Of a DNA stretch of 64,000 nucleotides, positions 45,192 to 55,263 are shown in pieces. The position numbers were made by a program, and so were the translations under genes. Below the pieces are notes generated by a model that saw only the letters and a program-made list of their open reading frames with translations, did not search any database and had not been told where the DNA came from. Each line of letters opens with the position of its first letter. Position 1 is the stretch's first letter. This DNA comes from Jannaschia seohaensis (lineage in GTDB: Bacteria; Pseudomonadota; Alphaproteobacteria; Rhodobacterales; Rhodobacteraceae): NCBI RefSeq assembly GCF_900116765.1, contig NZ_UETC01000002.1:558001-622000 (forward strand). Reading direction: 5' to 3'.

Positions 45192-45242
45192 GGCGGGGAG
45201 ACCCCCGCCCTACCCATCCCGTAGGGCGGGGGTCTCCCCGCC
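45192..45242. repeat. GTAGGGCGGGG palindromic repeat, copy 3
   Basis: A perfect 22-base inverted repeat (left arm 45192-45213, right arm 45221-45242 starting GTAGGGCGGGGGT) with the seven-base loop CCATCCC. It lies inside the ABC operon between two ATPase genes and has no T-run, so it may modulate downstream translation or mRNA stability. It is the best-preserved copy of the three in this window. Confidence 0.8.
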
Positions 45243-45260
45243 GTCCCCAGGAGGAAACCC

Positions 45261-46016
45261 ATGAACGTCAAACCCGACTTCACCCGCAGCGCGAACCAGG
45301 CTGCGACCGCGCCGGCCTATTTCTCGATCCACGACATCCACGCCTATTACGGCGAAAGCTACATCGTCCAAGGCGTCAGCTTTAACGTCCACGAGGGCGA
45401 GATCCTGGCCCTGCTCGGCCGCAATGGCGCGGGCAAGACCTCGACCTTGCGGGCTTGCGCGCGCGTCGGATCGCCAGAGCTTCGCAAGGGCGAGATCTGG
45501 CTCGACCACCAGCCGCTCCACACGATGAACGCGAACCAGGCCGCGCAGGCGGGCCTGGGCCTCGTCCCCGAGGATCGGCGCATCATTCCGGGGCTAACGG
45601 TGGAGGAAAACCTCAAGCTCGCCCAGATCGCGCCGCCGCTGGGCTGGTCGATCGAGCGTGTCTACGAGCTGTTCCCCCGCCTGGGCGAGCGCCGCAAGCA
45701 GGAGGGCGTGACCCTCTCAGGCGGCGAGCAGCAGATGCTGTCCATCGCCCGCGCGCTCTGCCGCGACATCAAGGTGCTGCTGCTGGACGAGCCCTATGAG
45801 GGCCTCGCCCCTGTCATCGTCGACGAGATCGAGAAGACCCTGATCGAGGTGAAGAAGCTCGGCATGACCACCGTGCTCGTCGAGCAGAACGCGATCCGCG
45901 CCTTGGAACTGTCGGACCGGGCCGTCATTCTCGACACCGGCGGCGTCGTCTTCGACGGCTCCGCGGCCGAGGTGCTGGCCGACGAATCGCTCCGGGCCGA
46001 ATATCTGGCGATCTGA
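45261..46016 (+). CDS. ABC transporter ATP-binding protein (LivF-like)
   Basis: The product is 251 residues. After a 20-residue leader come [20 protein letters not shown], Walker [10 protein letters not shown], the Q-loop region [20 protein letters not shown], signature [15 protein letters not shown], Walker [14 protein letters not shown] and the switch region [11 protein letters not shown]. This completes a SBP-permease-permease-ATPase-ATPase set in the same order as urtABCDE/liv. AGGAGG ends eight bases before the ATG. acsA follows 73 bases later. Confidence 0.9.
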   Translation: MNVKPDFTRSANQAATAPAYFSIHDIHAYYGESYIVQGVSFNVHEGEILALLGRNGAGKTSTLRACARVGSPELRKGEIWLDHQPLHTMNANQAAQAGLGLVPEDRRIIPGLTVEENLKLAQIAPPLGWSIERVYELFPRLGERRKQEGVTLSGGEQQMLSIARALCRDIKVLLLDEPYEGLAPVIVDEIEKTLIEVKKLGMTTVLVEQNAIRALELSDRAVILDTGGVVFDGSAAEVLADESLRAEYLAI

Positions 46017-46089
46017 CCGCCGATCTGTCAGACCCCTACCCGAGGGCGGGGCCCGCAGGGGCCTCGCCCGGACCGACGAGGAGGACCCC

Positions 46090-48051
<1,962 letters not shown>

Positions 48052-48076
48052 CCCGTCCGTCCGACCGACCGGATAG

Positions 48077-48105
48077 GGGCGCGCCCGGCAACGGGCGCGC
48101 CCTTT
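48077..48105. terminator. Terminator after acsA
   Basis: GGGCGCGCCCG (48077-48087) pairs perfectly with CGGGCGCGCCC (48092-48102) around GCAA, followed by TTTG. It lies between the convergent acsA and EthD-like genes. The short T-run makes it moderate. Confidence 0.65.
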
Positions 48106-48110
48106 GCTTG

Positions 48111-48419
48111 TCAGCCGATCTTCGAGCCGACCAGGATCACCGGTTTGGCCCCGTAGAAGTTCGGGATGTCCTCCAGAAGCGGCCCGGCGGCGGCCATGGC
48201 AGCATCCATCGCTGCCTGGTCCGCAAACACCACAGTTGCGATCGCGTGGAAGTCCGGCGCGCCTCCATCACCGCTGGCGACGCCCCTGGTGATGAGACCG
48301 TCCGCCATGTGCGGCCCCCAATGCTCGCCTACCATCGGCAGGTGAGTCCCCGTGTAATAGTCCATATCGAATGTAACTCCGTCCCCTGTCGGGTAGAGCA
48401 CTTGTACCGTGACCGTCAT
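48111..48419 (-). CDS. EthD-family protein
   Basis: The product is 102 residues, start MTVTVQVLYPTGDGVTFDMD. The EthD pattern is YYTGTHLPMVGEHWG (conserved His) with VVFADQAAMDAAMAAAGPLL and PNFYGAKPVILVG in the ferredoxin-like fold. Members act in small dimeric alpha-beta barrel enzymes or as accessory proteins; function here is unknown. GAGAGGCAAAC precedes the ATG at 48417-48419. The longer frame upstream lacks similarity. Confidence 0.82.
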   Translation of the reverse strand: MTVTVQVLYPTGDGVTFDMDYYTGTHLPMVGEHWGPHMADGLITRGVASGDGGAPDFHAIATVVFADQAAMDAAMAAAGPLLEDIPNFYGAKPVILVGSKIG

Positions 48420-48547
48420 GTTTGCCTCTCTTCTTCGTACCGGCGAGGCTACCACGAACCGCCAGAACGCCATGCCTGAAAACGCTTCTCCGGCGCGCGC
48501 CAATAATGCTTAGCGATCCGGTCCCGCCGCGTCCGGCCTCACATGCG

Positions 48548-48563
48548 TTAACACTCTGGTAAC
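48548..48563 (+). promoter_or_regulatory. CtrA-like box (duplicated at 48927-48942)
   Basis: TTAACACTCTGGTAAC fits the CtrA consensus TTAA-N7-TTAAC with one mismatch. It lies 101 bases upstream of the start codon in both copies of the tandem duplication. CtrA controls motility and gene-transfer-agent genes in Rhodobacterales. Assignment is by motif only. Confidence 0.45.
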
Positions 48564-48648
48564 ACTGAACTTCGCGAATCGTCGCGTCATACCGGGGCAA
48601 GTGTTAATTTCTAGCCAAGGGGGCTCAGACAAAAGGAGTCATCTTGCC

Positions 48649-48885
48649 ATGTCCTATCTTACCTCCATCTCCGGCGTGATCGGCTCGGCCAATGCGCAGC
48701 CTGGCCCGGCGCCGTCACCGACCCTAGTCTCGCAGGCCAATGCGCGAACGGCCCCTCCGGCCACCACGACGGCGCCCGCCGACATGGGCGCGACGGCCCC
48801 TGGCGAGATCACGCAAACCGCCTCCCGGATGCCCCAGGTCACGGGCGCGCGCTCCGTCAACGCCAGTTCCGCCGCGCGCCAATAA
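48649..48885 (+). pseudogene. Truncated duplicate of the 49028 gene
   Basis: The product would be 78 residues, identical to the first 77 codons of the gene at 49028 (MSYLTSISGVIGSANAQPGP onward) and then ending Gln-stop where the duplication junction falls. It has the same AAAAGGAG ribosome binding site and promoter region as the full copy, so it may still be transcribed and translated as a shortened protein. Confidence 0.75.
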
Positions 48886-49027
48886 TGCTTAGCGATCCGG
48901 TCCCGCCGCGTCCGGCCTCACATGCGTTAACACTCTGGTAACACTGAACTTCGCGAATCGTCGCGTCATACCGGGGCAAGTGTTAATTTCTAGCCAAGGG
49001 GGCTCAGACAAAAGGAGTCATCTTGCC

Positions 49028-49501
49028 ATGTCCTATCTTACCTCCATCTCCGGCGTGATCGGCTCGGCCAATGCGCAGCCTGGCCCGGCGCCGTCACCGA
49101 CCCTAGTCTCGCAGGCCAATGCGCGAACGGCCCCTCCGGCCACCACGACGGCGCCCGCCGACATGGGCGCGACGGCCCCTGGCGAGATCACGCAAACCGC
49201 CTCCCGGATGCCCCAGGTCACGGGCGCGCGCTCCGTCAACGCCAGTTCCGCCGCGCGCCCCGGCGGCGATGGCCAAGCGGGGCTCCCCCGGCCGGATGCC
49301 GAGCGGGACGATATCGCCAAGCGCGAAGAAGAGGCGGCGCTGCGCGAACTGCTCCAGAAGGAGCTCCTGTCCCGTATCCCGGTCCCGGTCCAAGCCATTC
49401 CGAAACTGGCGGGCGACCTCGAACAGGTCCGCGCCATCGGGGAGAAGGACGGAACCCACCCCGCCAACGACCCGACCCGCCCCACCGATCCGGCGGCCTG
49501 A
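49028..49501 (+). CDS. Ala/Pro/Thr-rich protein of unknown function
   Basis: The product is 157 residues. The N-terminal half is low-complexity (QANARTAPPATTTAPADMGA). The C-terminal half has a charged helix (AERDDIAKREEEAALRELLQ) and then VPVQAIPKLAGDLEQVRAIG. There is no signal peptide or membrane segment. It has a strong AAAAGGAG site and a CtrA-like box upstream. The start at 49028 is used; the frame opens 16 codons earlier in a region lacking a ribosome binding site. I do not recognise a family. Its own 5' half is duplicated just upstream. Confidence 0.7.
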   Translation: MSYLTSISGVIGSANAQPGPAPSPTLVSQANARTAPPATTTAPADMGATAPGEITQTASRMPQVTGARSVNASSAARPGGDGQAGLPRPDAERDDIAKREEEAALRELLQKELLSRIPVPVQAIPKLAGDLEQVRAIGEKDGTHPANDPTRPTDPAA

Positions 49502-49508
49502 ACGTGGC

Positions 49509-50945
49509 TCAGGCGCCGAAGCGCGCCCTGAGATCTGTCTTCAGCACCTTGCCATAGGCGTTCTTCGGCAAGGCCTCGACGAAAGCATAGCGGCGGGGCA
49601 GCTTGAACCCGGCGATCCGCGCCCGACAATGGGCGTCCAGCGTGGCCTCCGACGCGGTGCCAACGATCACAGCCATCACCCGCTCGCCCCACTCGGCGTC
49701 CGGCACCCCGATCACGCTCGCCTCCGAGACATCGGGATGGGTCAGAAGCGCCTCCTCCACCTCCCGCGGATAGACATTATGTCCGCCGGAGATGATCAGA
49801 TCCTTGGACCGGTCCACCAGCGTCAGATAGCCGCCCTCCAGGCGCCCCACATCCCCGGTGCGCAGCCAGCCGTCCCGCAGCGTCTCCGCGCTGGCCTGCG
49901 GGTTGCGCCAATAGCCCGGCATGACCGGCAAGCCGCGCACCAGGATCTCTCCCGCCGCGCCCGGTTCCGCCTCTACCGCGACCTCGACGACCGATTGCGC
50001 GCGCCCGACCGAGCCCGCCCGCGCGGCCCAGCCCGGCGCCACCCGATCCGCGATCTCGTCCCGGGACAGCGCCGTGATCGCCATCGGACATTCGCCCTGC
50101 CCGTAGATCTGGACGAATTTCGGTCCGAACCAGTCCAGCGCCGCCTCCAGATCCGCCAGATACATCGGCCCGCCGCCATAGACGATGGTGCGGATGCCGT
50201 CGCCCCTGTCGCCCGCCGCCCGTGCCGCCCCCAGCAGCCGATGCACCATGGTCGGGGCGAGGAACATGGACGCGCGCCCGACCTCGGCGGTCAGGCGCAG
50301 AAGCTCCGCCGGGTCAAAGCCGCCCACCGGCACCACATGCCGCGCCCCCGCCAGCAGGTGCGGCAGCGCATAGAGCCCCGCTCCGTGTGACATCGGGCCG
50401 GCATAGACCGCCGCGTCCTCCGCCGAGAGAGGATCGACGTCGACGGGATAAGCCAGCGCCATGGCGGTCAGCATCCCATGGGTGATGCAGACGCCCTTCG
50501 GCCGCCCCGTCGTGCCCGACGTGTAGAATAGCCAGGCCAGATCGTCCGACCCGCGCGAGACCAGCGGCAGCGGCTCGCCCATCGGGAGCGCACCGATCTC
50601 GACCGCGCCCGCCCGTCCCTCCGGCCGGTCCGTCACCAGAAGGGCCGCGCCGCTATTCTCCAGGATCCAGTTCAGTTCCGCCGCATGCAGCCGCGCGTTC
50701 ACGGGCACCGCCGCTGCCCCGGCCCACCAGATGCCGAGCAGCGCCACCAGATAGTCCGGCGCATTCTTGGCCCAGATCGCGACGCGGTCGCCTGGGCTCA
50801 CGCCGCGCGCGGCCAGCGCGCCAGCCAAACGCGCCGCCCGGTCGGCCCAAACGGCGTGATCCGCCACGCAGGTCGCCCCCAGATGCAACGCGGGGGCACG
50901 GGGTCTACGCGCCGCGGCCCGCTCCAACCAGACGGCAAGGTTCAT
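49509..50945 (-). CDS. Acyl-CoA synthetase (AMP-forming), FadD/MenE-like
   Basis: The product is 478 residues starting [20 protein letters not shown]. The AMP-binding core shows [60 protein letters not shown] with the hinge [14 protein letters not shown], and the catalytic-lysine end [13 protein letters not shown]. The substrate is unknown (a carboxylic acid activated to its CoA thioester). It is convergent with the gene ending at 49501, eight bases apart, and divergent from accB. Confidence 0.88.
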   Translation of the reverse strand: MNLAVWLERAAARRPRAPALHLGATCVADHAVWADRAARLAGALAARGVSPGDRVAIWAKNAPDYLVALLGIWWAGAAAVPVNARLHAAELNWILENSGAALLVTDRPEGRAGAVEIGALPMGEPLPLVSRGSDDLAWLFYTSGTTGRPKGVCITHGMLTAMALAYPVDVDPLSAEDAAVYAGPMSHGAGLYALPHLLAGARHVVPVGGFDPAELLRLTAEVGRASMFLAPTMVHRLLGAARAAGDRGDGIRTIVYGGGPMYLADLEAALDWFGPKFVQIYGQGECPMAITALSRDEIADRVAPGWAARAGSVGRAQSVVEVAVEAEPGAAGEILVRGLPVMPGYWRNPQASAETLRDGWLRTGDVGRLEGGYLTLVDRSKDLIISGGHNVYPREVEEALLTHPDVSEASVIGVPDAEWGERVMAVIVGTASEATLDAHCRARIAGFKLPRRYAFVEALPKNAYGKVLKTDLRARFGA

Positions 50946-51055
50946 GGCACTCCTCCTCACGGGACAGAGTCCGGATCCGCCGAGCCGGGATCAAGTGCTT
51001 TCCCTGCGTCTCGGCCTGCGGTAGTCAGCGCTTCAAACGGGGCAACGAGGACGCC

Positions 51056-51556
51056 ATGAGCAAAGACCACGACAGCGACGTCGCCTTCATCCGGGCCTTG
51101 GCCGAGCTTTTGCGTGAGAACGACCTCACCGAACTTCAGGTCAAGCGTGACTATGGCGAGGACGACAGCCTCAATGTCCGCGTCTCCCGCCAGACCGTCC
51201 TTGCACCCGCCCCGGCCCCGGCCCCCGTTCCACAGATGACCCCGCCGCCCCCCCCTCCGACGCCGCATGCGCCCGGCACGCCCAATGCGCAGCCCCCCGG
51301 CGGCGGCGACCCGGCGCTGGATCCGGGTGCGGTAACCTCGCCCATGGTCGGCACGGCCTATCTGTCGCCCGAGCCGGGCGCCGCCCCCTTCGTCTCCATC
51401 GGCGACACCGTCTCCGAAGGGCAAACCCTGCTCATCGTCGAGGCGATGAAGACCATGAACCAGATCCCCTCCCCCCGCGCAGGCACCGTCAAACGCATCC
51501 TCGTCGAGGATGGAGCCCCGGTCGAATATGGCGCGCCGCTGGTGATCCTGGCCTGA
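51056..51556 (+). CDS. accB: Biotin carboxyl carrier protein of acetyl-CoA carboxylase
   Basis: The product is 166 residues. The N-terminal helix ([20 protein letters not shown]) is followed by a Pro/Ala-rich linker (residues 48-85, [20 protein letters not shown]) and a biotinyl domain with [10 protein letters not shown], biotinylated Lys about 132. It carries the carboxyl group in the first step of fatty acid synthesis. Its stop codon overlaps the accC start (TGATG), so the two subunits are translationally coupled. Confidence 0.95.
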   Translation: MSKDHDSDVAFIRALAELLRENDLTELQVKRDYGEDDSLNVRVSRQTVLAPAPAPAPVPQMTPPPPPPTPHAPGTPNAQPPGGGDPALDPGAVTSPMVGTAYLSPEPGAAPFVSIGDTVSEGQTLLIVEAMKTMNQIPSPRAGTVKRILVEDGAPVEYGAPLVILA

Positions 51557-52902
51557 TGTTCAACAAGATCCTCATCGCCAATCGCGGCGAGATCGCGCTC
51601 CGGGTGGTGCGTGCCGCGCGTGAGATGGGCGTGTCGACCGTCGCCGTCCACTCCACCGCCGATGCCGACGCCATGCATGTGCGCATGGCCGACGAGTCGA
51701 TCTGCATCGGCCCCGCCCCCAGCACACAGAGCTACCTGAACATCCCGGCCATCATCTCCGCCTGCGAGATCTCGGGCGCGGAAGCGGTGCATCCCGGCTA
51801 TGGCTTCCTCTCCGAGAACGCCGCCTTCGTGCAGGTGCTAGAGGATCACGGGATCACCTTCATCGGCCCCACGGCGGAACATATCCGCATCATGGGCGAC
51901 AAGATCACCGCCAAGGACACGATGAAGAAGCTGGGCGTGCCTTGCGTGCCCGGCTCGGACGGCGGCGTCCCCGATCTCGACACGGCCCGCGACGTGGCCA
52001 AGGAGGCGGGCTACCCGGTCATCGTCAAGGCCACGGCCGGCGGCGGCGGGCGCGGGATGAAGCTCGCCAAGTCCGAGGCCGAGCTTGAGACAGCCTTCCG
52101 CACCGCCCGCTCCGAGGCCAAGGCCGCTTTCGGCAATGACGAGGTCTATATCGAGAAATATCTCGGTCGACCGCGGCATATCGAAGTGCAGATCTTCGGC
52201 GACGGCAAAGGCCGTGCGGTGCATCTGGGCGAGCGGGATTGCTCGCTCCAGCGCCGCCACCAGAAGGTCTTCGAGGAGGCCCCGGGCCCCTGCATCACGC
52301 CCGAGATGCGCGCCGAGATCGGCGCCACCTGCGCTGAGGCCGTCGCGCGCATAGGCTATGCCGGCGCGGGCACCATCGAGTTCCTCTACGAAGACGGCGA
52401 ATTCTTCTTCATCGAGATGAACACCCGCCTCCAGGTCGAGCACCCGGTGACCGAAGCGATCTTCGGCGTGGACCTCGTGCGCGAGCAGATCCGCGTCGCG
52501 GCGGGTCTGCCGATGTCCTTCCAGCAGGAGGACCTCAAGATCAACGGCCACGCCATCGAGGTCAGGATCAACGCCGAGAAGCTGCCGAACTTCTCCCCCT
52601 CCCCGGGCAAGATCACGCAGTATCATGCGCCGGGGGGTCTGGGTGTGAGGATCGACAGCGCGCTCTATGACGGCTACCGAATCCCGCCTTATTACGACTC
52701 ACTCATCGGCAAGCTGATCGTCCACGGCCGCGACCGGGACGAGGCGCTGGCGCGGCTCAAGCGCTCTCTCGGGGAATTGATCGTGGACGGGGTCGACACC
52801 ACCCTGCCGCTCTTCGAAGCGCTGGTGGAGGAACCCGCGATCCGCTCCGGCGACTACACGATCCACTGGCTGGAGCGGTGGCTGGAGCGCAACCTCGGCT
52901 GA
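51556..52902 (+). CDS. accC: Biotin carboxylase subunit of acetyl-CoA carboxylase
   Basis: The product is 448 residues. [20 protein letters not shown] is the canonical start. Also present are [17 protein letters not shown], the ATP-grasp glycine loop [32 protein letters not shown], the catalytic [20 protein letters not shown] and [16 protein letters not shown]. It uses ATP and bicarbonate to carboxylate biotin on AccB. It is one base overlapped with accB and is followed by two AT-rich hairpins. Confidence 0.97.
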   Translation: MFNKILIANRGEIALRVVRAAREMGVSTVAVHSTADADAMHVRMADESICIGPAPSTQSYLNIPAIISACEISGAEAVHPGYGFLSENAAFVQVLEDHGITFIGPTAEHIRIMGDKITAKDTMKKLGVPCVPGSDGGVPDLDTARDVAKEAGYPVIVKATAGGGGRGMKLAKSEAELETAFRTARSEAKAAFGNDEVYIEKYLGRPRHIEVQIFGDGKGRAVHLGERDCSLQRRHQKVFEEAPGPCITPEMRAEIGATCAEAVARIGYAGAGTIEFLYEDGEFFFIEMNTRLQVEHPVTEAIFGVDLVREQIRVAAGLPMSFQQEDLKINGHAIEVRINAEKLPNFSPSPGKITQYHAPGGLGVRIDSALYDGYRIPPYYDSLIGKLIVHGRDRDEALARLKRSLGELIVDGVDTTLPLFEALVEEPAIRSGDYTIHWLERWLERNLG

Positions 52903-52908
52903 AGGACC

Positions 52909-52954
52909 AGACTTTTCATTGAAAAGTCTGTCAAAAATCTTCGTTGAAGATTTT
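52909..52954 (+). terminator. Twin AT-rich hairpins after accC
   Basis: AGACTTTTC-ATT-GAAAAGTCT (52909-52929) and AAAATCTTC-GTT-GAAGATTTT (52934-52954) are two perfect nine-base stems with three-base loops, separated by four bases. The second ends in TTTT and may terminate accBC transcription. Their low GC contrasts strongly with the surroundings, and the doubled form suggests a defined repeat element. Confidence 0.65.
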
Positions 52955-53014
52955 GGCCCCGACCGCGGCAACCGCGCCCTTCCTTCGTGGACACGCGGCG
53001 TCTAGGTAGGGTCC

Positions 53015-53659
53015 ATGCCCCGCGACACGCCCGAGCTGAGCGCCGAGACACTGCTGATGGCCTATGCCAGCGGCGTCTTCCCCATGGCCGAGGCACGGGA
53101 GGACGACGCGATCTTTTGGGTCGATCCCAAGCTGCGCGGCATCATGCCGCTGGACGGCTTTCACCTGTCCCGCAGCCTGGCGCGCACGATCCGGCAGGAG
53201 CGCTTTCTGGTCACCGTCGACGAGGCCTTCGACCGGGTCGTCGAGGGCTGCGCCGGACGGGAGGAGACATGGATCAACCAGCCGATCGCCCGGCTCTATG
53301 GCCAGTTGCACCGCTTGGGCTTTGCCCATTCCATCGAGATCTGGGACGGGGAAGACCTCGCCGGCGGTCTCTATGGCGTGGCGATGGGCGCGGCCTTCTT
53401 CGGCGAGTCGATGTTCTCGCGCCGCCGCGACGCCTCCAAGGTGGCGCTGGCCTGGACGGTCGCCATGCTGCGCCTGGGCGGCTTCCGCCTGTTCGACACG
53501 CAGTTCCTGACTGACCACCTGGCCTCGCTCGGCGGGAAGGAGATAGCGCGCGAAACCTACCACGCGCGCTTGCGTCAGGCGCTGGCGCTGCCGGCGGCGC
53601 TTCCCGCTGAGGTACCGGATGCGGAAACCGTGCTCGCCCTGCTCAGGGCAAATCGGTGA
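53015..53659 (+). CDS. aat: Leucyl/phenylalanyl-tRNA-protein transferase
   Basis: The product is 214 residues. Conserved parts are LLMAYASGVFPMAEAREDDA with IFWVDPKLRGIMPLD, FHLSRSLARTIR, CAGREETWINQPIARLYGQL, HSIEIWDGEDLAGGLYGVAM and the C-terminal FRLFDTQFLTDHLASLGG. It adds Leu or Phe to proteins with N-terminal Arg or Lys, marking them for ClpS/ClpAP degradation. Its end overlaps the convergent DUF2155 gene by 17 bases. Confidence 0.95.
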   Translation: MPRDTPELSAETLLMAYASGVFPMAEAREDDAIFWVDPKLRGIMPLDGFHLSRSLARTIRQERFLVTVDEAFDRVVEGCAGREETWINQPIARLYGQLHRLGFAHSIEIWDGEDLAGGLYGVAMGAAFFGESMFSRRRDASKVALAWTVAMLRLGGFRLFDTQFLTDHLASLGGKEIARETYHARLRQALALPAALPAEVPDAETVLALLRANR

Positions 53660-54011
53660 GGCAGCGCAAGATCCAGACGTCATAGCGCCGGTGCTCCAAC
53701 GCGTTCAGCGCCGGAGAGGACGCGACCATCCAGCCCGCGAACAGCTCTTCCACGGCGCGGGCATCAACGATCTGGATCAGGGCGAACGCATCGCCCGCCG
53801 GGTTGACGGACGGGTAGCGGCATTCGTGCAGCGTCACTTGCAGCGGCCCGTAGGCCATGGTCTGGCCGATCGCCATCTCGACATCGATCACCTCGCCCGA
53901 AACCTTGTCGAGCGTGCGCAGCACCGCGCCCGGGCCTTCGCCGGTGCGCACGGCGTCCTGCGCCTGCGCCGTCCCGGCCAGAAGGACGGCCGTCAGAACG
54001 GCACGGATCAC
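53643..54011 (-). CDS. DUF2155 exported protein
   Basis: The product is 122 residues from a GTG start that overlaps the NDUFA12 stop as GTGA. The signal peptide MIRAVLTAVLLAGTAQAQ is followed by the DUF2155 pattern: VLRTLDKVSGEVIDVEMAIG, LQVTLHECRYPSVNPAGDAF and EELFAGWMVASSPALNALEH with YDVWILRC. It has two conserved cysteines. The family is periplasmic and alphaproteobacterial, and its position beside NDUFA12 is conserved. Function is unknown. Confidence 0.88.
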   Translation of the reverse strand: MIRAVLTAVLLAGTAQAQDAVRTGEGPGAVLRTLDKVSGEVIDVEMAIGQTMAYGPLQVTLHECRYPSVNPAGDAFALIQIVDARAVEELFAGWMVASSPALNALEHRRYDVWILRCLTDLP

Positions 54012-54385
54012 TCGGGGCTCCAGGCCTCGTAGTCGCGCTGCGGGGTCACGTCCGCGCGGCGGATCGAGCCCTTTCGAAGGAACGCGCCCTCCGATCCGGT
54101 GAGATTCGGCTGATGGGGTTTTTCCCAGGGCTTGTGGGCGATGGGCATCTCGGTGGGCGGCTGCTTGAACGTGTGGTGCAGCCAGCCATACCAGTCCGGT
54201 CCGACCCGGGTGGCGTCGTTCGAGCCGTCATAGATCACCCAGCGCCGCGTGTCGTCGGCGTTGCGGTAATAGACATTCCCCTCCGCATCCTCGCCAACCT
54301 TGGTGCCGTAGCGGTTGGTGAAGAGTTGCGTGCCGATGGACGTCCCGTCCCACCAGGCGACAAGACGTTTGAGCAGGCTGGCCAT
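54008..54385 (-). CDS. NDUFA12-type NADH:ubiquinone oxidoreductase accessory subunit
   Basis: The product is 125 residues. It shows the B17.2/NDUFA12 core: LVAWWDGTSIGTQLFTNRYG, VGEDAEGNVYYRNADDTRRW, VIYDGSNDATRVGPDWYGWL and HHTFKQPPTEMPIAHKPWEK. In mitochondria and alphaproteobacteria this supernumerary subunit caps the peripheral arm of complex I. The frame extends 76 codons upstream without similarity, so the ATG at 54383-54385 is chosen. It overlaps the DUF2155 gene. Confidence 0.93.
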   Translation of the reverse strand: MASLLKRLVAWWDGTSIGTQLFTNRYGTKVGEDAEGNVYYRNADDTRRWVIYDGSNDATRVGPDWYGWLHHTFKQPPTEMPIAHKPWEKPHQPNLTGSEGAFLRKGSIRRADVTPQRDYEAWSPE

Positions 54386-54462
54386 TGCGTCCTCCGAAGG
54401 TCTGTCTCTCTTCCCTACACCGCCGCCCCGCGTGGTCAAGGCGACAGCGCGGCGCGGCGGGC

Positions 54463-54792
54463 TTAGAGCCCCAGCGCCGCGCGCGTCTCGGGCGTCCAAC
54501 CCAGATGCAGCGCCCCGCCGGACTCCACCACGGGGCGCTTGATCAGCGCCGGATGGGCGACCATCAGCGCGACCGGCTCCTCCGCCCGCTCCGCCTCGGA
54601 CAGGCCGCGCCAAGTGGTCGAGCGGGTGTTCAGCAGGCCGGCCCCCAGCGACTCACGCCAGCGCGCCACCTCCGCCGCATCGGGCGGCGTCTCTCGCAAA
54701 TCCCGAAGCACTGCCTCTTTTCCAGCCTTTTGCAGAGCCTTTAGAGCCTTGCGGCATGTGTCGCATGCCTTCAATCCATTCAGAACGATCAT
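54463..54792 (-). CDS. ArsC/Spx-family thioredoxin-fold protein
   Basis: The product is 109 residues, start MIVLNGLKACDTCRKALKAL. The CxxC (CDTC) lies at the helix N-terminus, followed by LRDLRETPPDAAEVARW, LNTRSTTWRGLSEAERA and LIKRPVVESGGALHLGW. This is the ArsC/Spx/YffB fold. The motif CDTCRKA is of the YffB/Spx-like kind rather than true arsenate reductase. Substrate or partner unknown. Divergent from the cold shock gene across 171 bases. Confidence 0.85.
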   Translation of the reverse strand: MIVLNGLKACDTCRKALKALQKAGKEAVLRDLRETPPDAAEVARWRESLGAGLLNTRSTTWRGLSEAERAEEPVALMVAHPALIKRPVVESGGALHLGWTPETRAALGL

Positions 54793-54963
54793 AATCTTCG
54801 CCCATTCCCCTAGGTCAGCTCAGTTCCCCTTGACCTGCGTTCAGCAACATATAGCTGAAAGACGTGTCCGTCGGTCATGCAGGTTCCTAACCCTAGGGGC
54901 TTACGCGCACCACCACCGCCGCGATACTGCGGGCGGGACGATCTACTTCGAGGAGACACGGTC

Positions 54964-55173
54964 ATGGCCACTGGCACCGTGAAATGGTTTAACACCACAA
55001 AGGGATACGGCTTCATCGCACCCGACGATGGCGGAAAGGACATTTTTGTCCACATCTCCGCGGTCGAACGCGCCGGATTGACCGGCCTGCGGGACAATCA
55101 GAAAGTCGAATACGAAATGCGCGAAGGCCGTGATGGCCGCTCGTCCGCCTCCGACCTGGTCGCTCTGGACTGA
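54964..55173 (+). CDS. Cold shock-like protein
   Basis: The product is 69 residues, [20 protein letters not shown], with RNP1 (KGYGFIAPD) and RNP2 (DIFVHIS) of the CspA family. It binds single-stranded RNA or DNA as a chaperone. GAGGAGAC lies seven bases before the ATG. A 171-base leader separates it from the divergent ArsC/Spx gene, long enough for a cold-responsive 5' UTR, and a clear terminator follows. Confidence 0.95.
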   Translation: MATGTVKWFNTTKGYGFIAPDDGGKDIFVHISAVERAGLTGLRDNQKVEYEMREGRDGRSSASDLVALD

Positions 55174-55221
55174 GCCCCTGACGGAATGCCGCCCGGCCAT
55201 TACAGACCGGGCGGTGCCTAG

Positions 55222-55248
55222 GACGCCTGCCCTCGCAGGCGTCTTTTG
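55222..55248 (+). terminator. Rho-independent terminator of the cold shock gene
   Basis: GACGCCTGC (55222-55230) and GCAGGCGTC (55235-55243) form a perfect nine-base stem with a CCTC loop, followed by TTTTG. It lies 48 bases after the cold shock gene stop. It is well formed on the plus strand; the GNAT gene ends 16 bases beyond in convergent orientation. Confidence 0.85.
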
Positions 55249-55263
55249 TTTCCGGAGTCCGGC

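Larger units (their letters stand above)
48494..49259. repeat. Perfect tandem duplication, unit 379 bp
   Basis: Bases 48494-48872 and 48873-49251 are identical as far as I can read. The octamer CGCGCGCC occurs at the start (48494-48501), the junction (48873-48880) and the end (49252-49259), which suggests slippage or recombination at an 8-base microhomology. Each unit contains the whole upstream region, the ribosome binding site and the first 77 codons of the gene at 49028-49501. No sequence drift suggests a recent event or an assembly artefact. Confidence 0.9.

Noticed and set aside
54463-54792. Arsenate reductase
   Set aside because: CDTCRKA is the YffB/Spx-like motif and no ars genes are present.
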